From assembly GCA_023393655.1 (NCBI GenBank), contig JAEWKP010000268.1, forward strand, positions 1-6,386: DNA of 6,386 nt, given 5' to 3'. The notes under the pieces were generated by a model. That model was given only the letters and a program-made list of their open reading frames with translations, made no database searches and had not been told where the DNA came from. Origin of the DNA: Pseudomonadota bacterium (GTDB taxonomy: Bacteria > Pseudomonadota > Alphaproteobacteria > Rhizobiales > Beijerinckiaceae). Each line of letters starts with the position of its first letter. Position 1 is the first letter of the stretch. This document shows, one piece after another, positions 1-4,335 of the stretch. A program made the translations under genes and the position numbers.

Positions 1-113
1 GTGCTGCTGCGCAGACACGGGACCGGTTTCCGCTAAGGGCGCGTTCTCGCGAGGGGGCGCGCCTTTTCGTTGGCGCCTTCTCGTCGCGCGATCCCGCATC
101 TGCGCAGCAGCAC
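1..113. repeat. 15-bp perfect inverted repeat bounding about 83 bp
   Basis: The first 15 bases (GTGCTGCTGCGCAGA) are the exact reverse complement of positions 99-113 (TCTGCGCAGCAGCAC). Pairing stops at once on the inner side (C16 against A98). On the outer side it cannot be judged, because the window begins at the repeat, so the true repeat may be longer. The enclosed DNA has no convincing coding sequence and holds a terminator-like hairpin at 35-67. It could be an intergenic structured RNA, a small palindromic extragenic element, or part of a larger repeat cut by the window edge. The pairing is seen directly; any function is inference. Confidence 0.55.
35..67 (+). terminator. Terminator-like hairpin with TTTT tail
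   Basis: Positions 35-43 (AAGGGCGCG) can pair with 58-66 (CGCGCCTTT) in nine base pairs including one G-T wobble. The loop is 14 nt and contains the self-complementary CTCGCGAG. The 3' arm runs into TTTT at 64-67, so the polarity suits intrinsic termination of plus-strand transcription from a gene left of the window. Read on the minus strand the same stem has no T-tract, so it is a poor terminator for the oxidoreductase operon. The T-run is short and partly inside the stem, hence moderate confidence. Confidence 0.4.
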
Positions 114-137
114 TTCGTGCCGCAGCGCGTGCGGGAT
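91..137. other. Layered hairpin just downstream of the oxidoreductase gene
   Basis: Three nested stems stack here: ATCCCGCA (91-98) with TGCGGGAT (130-137), CTGCG (100-104) with CGCAG (121-125), and GCAC (110-113) with GTGC (117-120) around a TTC loop. The structure begins 11 bp past the stop codon of the minus-strand oxidoreductase gene, where a 3'-end stabilising or terminating hairpin would sit, but no T-tract follows in that direction. Its inner left arm overlaps the inverted-repeat arm at 99-113, so this hairpin and the long-range pairing with 1-15 are mutually exclusive. Confidence 0.45.
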
Positions 138-148
138 GACACGCTTCA

Positions 149-1390
149 TCAGCCGATATAGCGCCCTGGCCGGAAGGGCGTCGGGTCGATCGGCGGTTTC
201 TCGCCGCAGACCATCGCGGCGATCAATTCGCCGGTGATCGGACCAGTCGAGAAGCCGATATGCTGGTTGCCAAAGGCGAGCCAGAGGCCGGGATTGCGGG
301 GTGCCTCGCCGATCATCGGCAGGGAATCCGGCAGGGTCGGCCGGGCGCCGCGCCAGGTTTCGCCGACGACCTCGCCGAGCGGGAAGGCCTCGCGTGCCGC
401 GGCGGTCGCGCCATCGATCTGGCGGTGCTCGTCGGGCGCGTCGCGAAATGACAGGTCGACGCCGCTGGTGACGCGAAAACCCTGCTCCATCGGCGCCATG
501 TAATAGGCACCGTCGACATCGTAGATCGGCCGCGACAGACCGGTGCCGGCTTCCGGCTTGAGATGGCGGTGATAGCCGCGCTCGACATCGAGCTTCGGAT
601 CGATCCCGAGCGGCTTCAGCAGGTCGCCGCTCCAGGGGCCGAGCGCAACGACCGCGATATCGGCTTCGAAGCTGCCCGAAGCGGTGCTCGCGCGCCAGCC
701 ATTGCCGTTGCGGCCGAGGCCGGTGATCGCGGCCTGCTCGATCCGGCCGCCGCGCTCGGCGAAGAGCGCGGCATAAGCTTGGGTGACGGCGCCCGGGGAA
801 TCGACCGAGCCGACGCAGGGGATCAGCAGTCCGGCCGGGAAGATCGGATTGAGGCCGGGCTCGATGCCGGAAATGCCCTGCCGGTCGAGAACCTGCGATT
901 CGATGCCGTGGCTCTTCAGGAAATCATGCTCGGCCCGGGCGGCCTCATGGCCGGCTTCGGTGCGCCAGAGCTTGAGCGTGCCGGTCTCGCGCAGGCGGTG
1001 CGAGACGCCGGCCTCGGCCATCAGGGCGCGGTGGCGCTCGACCGTGCTCTCCGTCAGCGCCTGCAAGGCGGTGATGCGGGCCTTGGCCTGCGAGGGACGG
1101 GCTTCCCAGAGGAAGCGCAGCAGCCAGCCCGGCCGGCTGAAGACTCGGGCCCAGCTCAGGTTGAGCGCGGGATGGCGATTGCCGAGATAGCCGGTGATCT
1201 TGGCGTAGAGCGAGGGGTTGTTGAGCGGCACGATCGAGGAGGCCGCGAGCACGCCGGCATTGCCGTAGGAGGTTTCCCGGCCCGGCGCCTTGCGGTCGAT
1301 CAGCGTTACGCTGATACCACGTTTCTGGAGCGCGAGCGCGCAGGAGACGCCGACCATGCCGGCGCCGAGGACGAGAGCTGTACGGGTCAA
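149..1390 (-). CDS. FAD-dependent oxidoreductase, DAO/DadA family (D-amino acid dehydrogenase-like)
   Basis: This is a flavoenzyme of the DAO superfamily, which oxidises an amine or amino acid (D-amino acid, glycine, sarcosine or similar) to the imine/keto product. The N-terminus carries the Rossmann dinucleotide motif GAGMVG at residues 9-14, with Asp32 ending beta-2 as the ribose-binding acid. Near the C-terminus are the DadA-type segment GARPTLPDSLPMIG (348-361) and the FAD-closing GNQHIGFSTGP (374-384). No signal peptide is seen, so it should be cytoplasmic or peripherally membrane-bound. I chose the TTG at 1390 (413 aa, beginning MTRTALVLGAG): it overlaps the upstream stop as TTGA and starts just before beta-1. 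A TTG at 1429 would add 13 residues and a 43-bp overlap with no better ribosome site. Length fits the family. Substrate cannot be read from sequence: D-amino acids are the default guess, and D-hydroxyproline or gamma-glutamyl-amine oxidase activity are alternatives. Confidence 0.88.
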   Translation of the reverse strand: MTRTALVLGAGMVGVSCALALQKRGISVTLIDRKAPGRETSYGNAGVLAASSIVPLNNPSLYAKITGYLGNRHPALNLSWARVFSRPGWLLRFLWEARPSQAKARITALQALTESTVERHRALMAEAGVSHRLRETGTLKLWRTEAGHEAARAEHDFLKSHGIESQVLDRQGISGIEPGLNPIFPAGLLIPCVGSVDSPGAVTQAYAALFAERGGRIEQAAITGLGRNGNGWRASTASGSFEADIAVVALGPWSGDLLKPLGIDPKLDVERGYHRHLKPEAGTGLSRPIYDVDGAYYMAPMEQGFRVTSGVDLSFRDAPDEHRQIDGATAAAREAFPLGEVVGETWRGARPTLPDSLPMIGEAPRNPGLWLAFGNQHIGFSTGPITGELIAAMVCGEKPPIDPTPFRPGRYIG

Positions 1391-2190
1391 GGCGATGCTG
1401 TTCCGGCTGTCGCCGGCTCCTTCAGCCAATGGTCGAGGAAGGCGTCGAGCCAGAGCCGGATCGCCGGGTCGTGCTGGAACCAGCCGGGCACATGGGTGTG
1501 GCCGAGCTGGGCGCCCGGCATCAGCGTGCGCTCATAGCCGCGTACCGACCAGCGATACATCATCGCCGGCGTCACCTCGGGGTGGAACTGGAGGCCGTAG
1601 GCCTTGCTTCCGGCGCGGATGGCCTGAACCGGGAAATCCCCGCCGGTCGCGAGGCACTCCGCCCCGTTCGGGCAGTCGAAACCGTCGCGGTGCCATTGAT
1701 AGACCGTGCCCGGCCAGGTGAAGCCGGCCGTCGCGGCATGGGAATGGCCGTTTTCCGTGATCGCGAGTGGGTAATAGCCGACCTCGGCGCGGCCCTCGCC
1801 ATGGGTATAGACGCGCGCGCCCATATGTTTCGCCAGCATCTGCGCGCCCAGGCAGATGCCGAGGAAGGCCGCGTCCTCCTTCAGGCAGGTGCCGATCCAG
1901 TCGATCTCGGCCTTGACGAAATCCTCGGGATCGTTGGCGCCCATCGGGCCGCCGAAGATCACCGCCCCGGCATGCTCGCGCATCGTCTTCGGCAGGGGAT
2001 CACCGAAGCGCGGCTTGCGGATATCGAGCGCGTGGCCGCGCGCCTGCAGCAGGCGGCCGACGCGGCCGGGCGTCGAATGCTCCTGATGCAGCACGACCAG
2101 CACCGGCTTCGGTGCCGGAATCGGCTTGCGGGCGGTGAGGGGAGAGCGGGTGCGGCGAGCCGGGCGCAAAGGGAAGGCGTGGTCGTTCAT
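1387..2190 (-). CDS. Class I glutamine amidotransferase-like protein (GMP synthase GATase-type domain)
   Basis: The protein (267 aa from ATG 2190) is a stand-alone class I glutamine amidotransferase domain, related to the GATase half of GMP synthase. The triad is visible: nucleophile Cys113 in the elbow GICLGAQ, and His203/Glu205 in QFHPEV. The oxyanion-side segment FGGPMGAND (79-87) is also present. Such proteins hydrolyse an amide or gamma-glutamyl bond. No synthetase partner is fused or adjacent, so it may act as a free hydrolase on a small amide or gamma-glutamyl compound. Residues 1-28 form an Arg/Pro-rich extension before the first beta strand (PVLVVLHQEH); its role is unknown. An in-frame TTG at 2202 would add four residues; ATG is preferred. 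It is the first gene of the minus-strand operon and is tightly coupled to the DAO-family oxidase, which suggests a shared nitrogen-compound pathway. Family is secure, substrate is not. Confidence 0.87.
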   Translation of the reverse strand: MNDHAFPLRPARRTRSPLTARKPIPAPKPVLVVLHQEHSTPGRVGRLLQARGHALDIRKPRFGDPLPKTMREHAGAVIFGGPMGANDPEDFVKAEIDWIGTCLKEDAAFLGICLGAQMLAKHMGARVYTHGEGRAEVGYYPLAITENGHSHAATAGFTWPGTVYQWHRDGFDCPNGAECLATGGDFPVQAIRAGSKAYGLQFHPEVTPAMMYRWSVRGYERTLMPGAQLGHTHVPGWFQHDPAIRLWLDAFLDHWLKEPATAGTASP

Positions 2191-2261
2191 CACGGACTTC
2201 AAGGTCGCTCGCGCGGGACGCTGGGAGGGACGGCGCGCGAAGCCATGCCAGATCGCTTCCG

Positions 2262-2290
2262 AGCATGCGATTGCAGACGGAACGAAGCAA
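2262..2290 (-). promoter_or_regulatory. Possible sigma-70 promoter for the amidotransferase-oxidoreductase operon
   Basis: Read on the minus strand, TTGCTT (2290-2285) is followed after exactly 17 bp by CATGCT (2267-2262), a loose -35/-10 pair. Transcription would begin near 2255, giving a leader of about 65 nt before the ATG at 2190. The -10 match is weak (3 of 6 to consensus). The call rests on spacing and position more than on sequence quality. Confidence 0.28.
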
Positions 2291-2293
2291 GCG

Positions 2294-2309
2294 ATTTATG
2301 CGCAAAAAT
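2294..2309. promoter_or_regulatory. AT-rich near-palindrome upstream of the minus-strand operon
   Basis: ATTTATGCGCAAAAAT is a 16-bp inverted repeat with a single mismatched pair (A2298 against A2305), centred on TGCGCA. It stands out as AT-rich in high-GC surroundings and lies immediately upstream of the proposed -35 element of the amidotransferase promoter, a position where activators often bind. Next to it are two copies of CGGCAAT (2311-2317 and 2322-2328) spaced 11 bp apart, one helical turn. No regulator can be named. Confidence 0.25.
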
Positions 2310-2375
2310 GCGGCAATGATCCGGCAATCTTCAGCCTGTTTATCGCGGCGGCAAGGGTTGCATGGGGCGTTCAGC

Positions 2376-2404
2376 TTGACGTCGGCGGCTTTATCTGAGA
2401 TTGA
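2376..2404 (+). promoter_or_regulatory. Possible promoter of the tetR-efflux operon
   Basis: TTGACG at 2376-2381 is a good -35 candidate. Seventeen bases later the -10 position (2399-2404, GATTGA) is poor and overlaps the left end of the 26-bp palindrome. If used, transcription would start near the centre of the palindrome, so a bound repressor would block RNA polymerase. TTGAGA inside the palindrome (2401-2406) with ATGTTT 17 bp later is an alternative pair, giving an almost leaderless transcript. Confidence 0.3.
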
Positions 2405-2425
2405 GAATGAACGTTCATTCTCAAT
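2400..2425. promoter_or_regulatory. Perfect 26-bp palindromic operator, probable TetR-repressor site
   Basis: Every base from 2400 to 2425 pairs with its mirror base about a centre between 2412 and 2413. The core is GAATGAAC|GTTCATTC, flanked by ATTGA and TCAAT. The type of site (GAATGAA/TTCATTC dyad) and its place directly before a TetR-family gene are characteristic of autoregulatory operators of that family, which bind as one dimer or a pair of dimers. The right end coincides with the first two bases of an ATG (2424-2426) that could start the repressor gene, so the site overlaps both the promoter and the translation start region. The palindrome is seen directly; assignment to the adjacent repressor is inference. 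Confidence 0.8.
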
Positions 2426-3077
2426 GTTTCGAGTTCCAATGCCGCCCCTGGTTTCCGCATCGCAGCCCGTTGCCGCCCTGACCGAGCGCCATATCCGCAT
2501 CCTCGATGCGGCCGAACGCGTCTTCGCGCGCGCCGGTTTCCATGCGGCGACGATGCAGGATGTCGCGGCCGAGGCGGGCATGAGCCCGGGCAATCTCTAT
2601 CGCTATTTCTCGTCAAAGGACGCGATCATCGAGGGGATGACCGAGCGCGACCGCAGCCTGATCGCGGAGGATTTCAGCAAGCTCTGCCCGAGGAACGGCT
2701 CGCTGCTCGACCAGCTCGAGGCGCTCGGCCGCAAGCATCTCGTGGAGCAGCCGCGGGAGAAGGCGGTGATCGCCCTGCAGATCTGGGCGGAAGCAGCGCG
2801 CAACCCAGGCATGGCGCGGATGTGCGCTGATATAGAGGGCACCGTGATCGAGGGCCTCGCTGCAGCGATCCGCGAGGCCAAGACCAATGGCGAACTGCCG
2901 CCCCGGCTCGACGAAGGCCGCTTCCTGATGGCGATCTCGATGATGGCGGACGGATTCTTCTGCCGGCGCGCGATGGACCCGAATTTCGACATCGCTGCCG
3001 CCGCCGACACGCTCTTCACCGGCATGCGCCAGCTTTCCCAGACCATGCTCCTGCCCGAAACGGAGACGCAGTCGTGA
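2424..3077 (+). CDS. TetR/AcrR-family transcriptional repressor of the adjacent RND efflux operon
   Basis: This one-component repressor (217 aa) should bind the palindrome at its own 5' end and release it when a ligand, usually a drug or hydrophobic pump substrate, enters its C-terminal pocket. The N-terminal DNA-binding domain spans about residues 20-67: helix 1 RHIRILDAAERVFARAGF, then the helix-turn-helix TMQDVAAEAGMSPGNLYRYF (43-62) with the family hallmark LYRYFSSK. Residues 75-210 are a helical ligand/dimerisation domain, divergent as is normal. Two in-frame ATGs are possible, 2424 and 2439 (MPPLVSASQP); neither has a clear Shine-Dalgarno. I give the longer form, though the shorter (212 aa) is equally plausible. 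An upstream extension to 2265 reads through intergenic DNA and the operator and is not believed. The gene's stop overlaps the adaptor start (GTGA), placing repressor and pump in one autoregulated operon. The specific ligand is unknown. Confidence 0.92.
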   Translation: MFRVPMPPLVSASQPVAALTERHIRILDAAERVFARAGFHAATMQDVAAEAGMSPGNLYRYFSSKDAIIEGMTERDRSLIAEDFSKLCPRNGSLLDQLEALGRKHLVEQPREKAVIALQIWAEAARNPGMARMCADIEGTVIEGLAAAIREAKTNGELPPRLDEGRFLMAISMMADGFFCRRAMDPNFDIAAAADTLFTGMRQLSQTMLLPETETQS

Positions 3078-4324
3078 TTTCTGCTCCCGCCGGGCTTGCT
3101 CCGTTTCCGACCGGCCGCATGGCCGCAACAGGATCGCTTTCGATGTCCCTTCGTTCGATCGTTCCGCTGAACGCGATGATCGCGCTGGCCCTGCTGGTCA
3201 CGCCGCTGCCGCTGCAGGCGCAGGCCGCCGAGCAGGCGGCGCCCGCGGCCGCCGGCCCCTCCGTCACGGTGACGCAGGCGCAGACCACCGAAATCGTCCA
3301 GAGCGTGGTCGTCTCCGGTTCGATCGTCGCGCGCGACGAAATCCTGGTCGCGCCGGAAGTCGACGGGCTGTCGATCGTCGAATTGCTGGCGCAGGAGGGG
3401 GACAAGGTCGCGCGCGGACAGGTTCTCGCGCGGCTGGACCGGACGACACTCGAGGTCCAGAAGGCGCAGAACGACGCCCAGATCGCACGCGCGGAAGCGC
3501 TGATCGCCCAGGCCAAGGCCCAGATCGCCGAGGCCGACGCCAATCTCGTCCAGGCCAACAATGCCTTCGACCGGACCAAGGCCCTGCGCGAGAGCGGCAA
3601 TACCAGCGTCGAGACGTTCGACCAGCGCGCCGCCGCCGCACGGTCCGGACAGGCACGCGCGAATTCCGCCCGGCAGGCACTGGCGATCGCCAGCGCGGAT
3701 CTCGCTCTGGCCCAGGCGCAAGGCAAGGACATCGCCGTCAAGCTGGAGCGCACCGAGATCAAGGCGCGGCGCGCCGGCATCGTCAGCCGACGGACGGCGC
3801 GGCTCGGTGCGATGGCGAGCATGCTGCCGCAGAGCGAGCCACTGTTCCGGATCATCGCCGACGGCGCGGTCGAGCTCGAGGCGCAGGTCGCCGAAGTCGA
3901 GCTTCCCAAGCTCAAGCTCGGGCAGGGCGTGGCAGTCCTGCCAGCCGGCGCCAGGGAGGCGCTGGCGGGCCATATCCGCCTGATCGCGCCGGAGGTCGAC
4001 AAGGCGTCGCGGCTCGGCCGCGTGCTCGTCGCGCTCGACGGCGATCCGCCGGTTGCCATCGGTTCGTTCGCGCGCGGGATCATCGAGACCGGCCGCAAGC
4101 GTGCCCTGACCCTGCCGCTTTCGGCCGTCACCTATAACGGGTCGGGCTCGACCGTTCAGTCGGTCAAGGACGGCAAGGTCACGACCAAGCCGGTGACGCT
4201 CGGGCTGGTCGGGCATGGCCGCGCCGAGATCACGAGCGGTATCACCGAGGGCGAGACCGTGGTGGCGCGCGCCGGCACCTTCGTGCGCGACGGCGACATC
4301 GTCACGCCGGTCGCGACGAACTGA
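3074..4324 (+). CDS. RND efflux periplasmic adaptor subunit (HlyD/AcrA-like membrane fusion protein)
   Basis: The adaptor bridges the RND transporter to an outer-membrane channel across the periplasm. Numbering is from GTG 3074 (416 aa). A signal peptide has hydrophobic core PLNAMIALALLVTPLPL (31-47) and a likely cut after AQA (49-51). There is no lipobox cysteine, so unlike AcrA it is probably not a lipoprotein. Next come a first lipoyl half with PEVDGLSIVELLAQEGDKV (94-112), a long alanine/glutamine-rich coiled-coil hairpin (about 125-218), a second lipoyl half (about 224-249), a beta-barrel (about 255-345) and a membrane-proximal domain (about 346-412). The GTG start has GGAG eight bases upstream and overlaps the repressor stop as GTGA. 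An ATG at 3143 with AGGA nine bases upstream gives a more compact signal peptide (MSLRSIVPLN, 393 aa) and is a serious alternative. The RND gene follows after 11 bp. Family is secure, substrate is not. Confidence 0.92.
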   Translation: MISAPAGLAPFPTGRMAATGSLSMSLRSIVPLNAMIALALLVTPLPLQAQAAEQAAPAAAGPSVTVTQAQTTEIVQSVVVSGSIVARDEILVAPEVDGLSIVELLAQEGDKVARGQVLARLDRTTLEVQKAQNDAQIARAEALIAQAKAQIAEADANLVQANNAFDRTKALRESGNTSVETFDQRAAAARSGQARANSARQALAIASADLALAQAQGKDIAVKLERTEIKARRAGIVSRRTARLGAMASMLPQSEPLFRIIADGAVELEAQVAEVELPKLKLGQGVAVLPAGAREALAGHIRLIAPEVDKASRLGRVLVALDGDPPVAIGSFARGIIETGRKRALTLPLSAVTYNGSGSTVQSVKDGKVTTKPVTLGLVGHGRAEITSGITEGETVVARAGTFVRDGDIVTPVATN

Positions 4325-4335
4325 CGGGCAAGTGC

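Noticed and set aside
1..113. Miniature transposable element or IS end bounded by the 15-bp inverted repeat
   Set aside because: No flanking target duplication can be examined because the left copy is at the window edge, and no transposase is present. The claim is kept only as an unexplained inverted repeat.
563..1537. Plus-strand open frame of 324 codons across the oxidoreductase gene
   Set aside because: It is antisense to the FAD enzyme with its intact nucleotide-binding and C-terminal motifs. The product is Ala/Gly/Arg-rich with no recognisable domain, and it crosses the operon junction.
1429..2319. Plus-strand open frame of 296 codons across the amidotransferase gene
   Set aside because: It is antisense to a gene with a complete Cys-His-Glu triad. 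The composition is typical of a shadow frame.
2126..2398. Small plus-strand open frame of 90 codons in the divergent intergenic region
   Set aside because: It begins antisense to the amidotransferase N-terminus, has no ribosome site, and shows no domain or membrane segment. It ends inside the promoter region.
2265..2423. 53-residue N-terminal extension of the TetR repressor
   Set aside because: It would translate through the intergenic region, the putative promoter and the operator palindrome. TetR proteins normally begin a few residues before the first helix, and two ATGs (2424 and 2439) fit that.
2603..4216. Long minus-strand open frame of 537 codons opposite the repressor and adaptor genes
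   Set aside because: It is antisense to two clearly recognisable genes. Its translation is low-complexity, rich in Arg/Asp/Gly with no domain, as expected from the antisense frame of high-GC codons.
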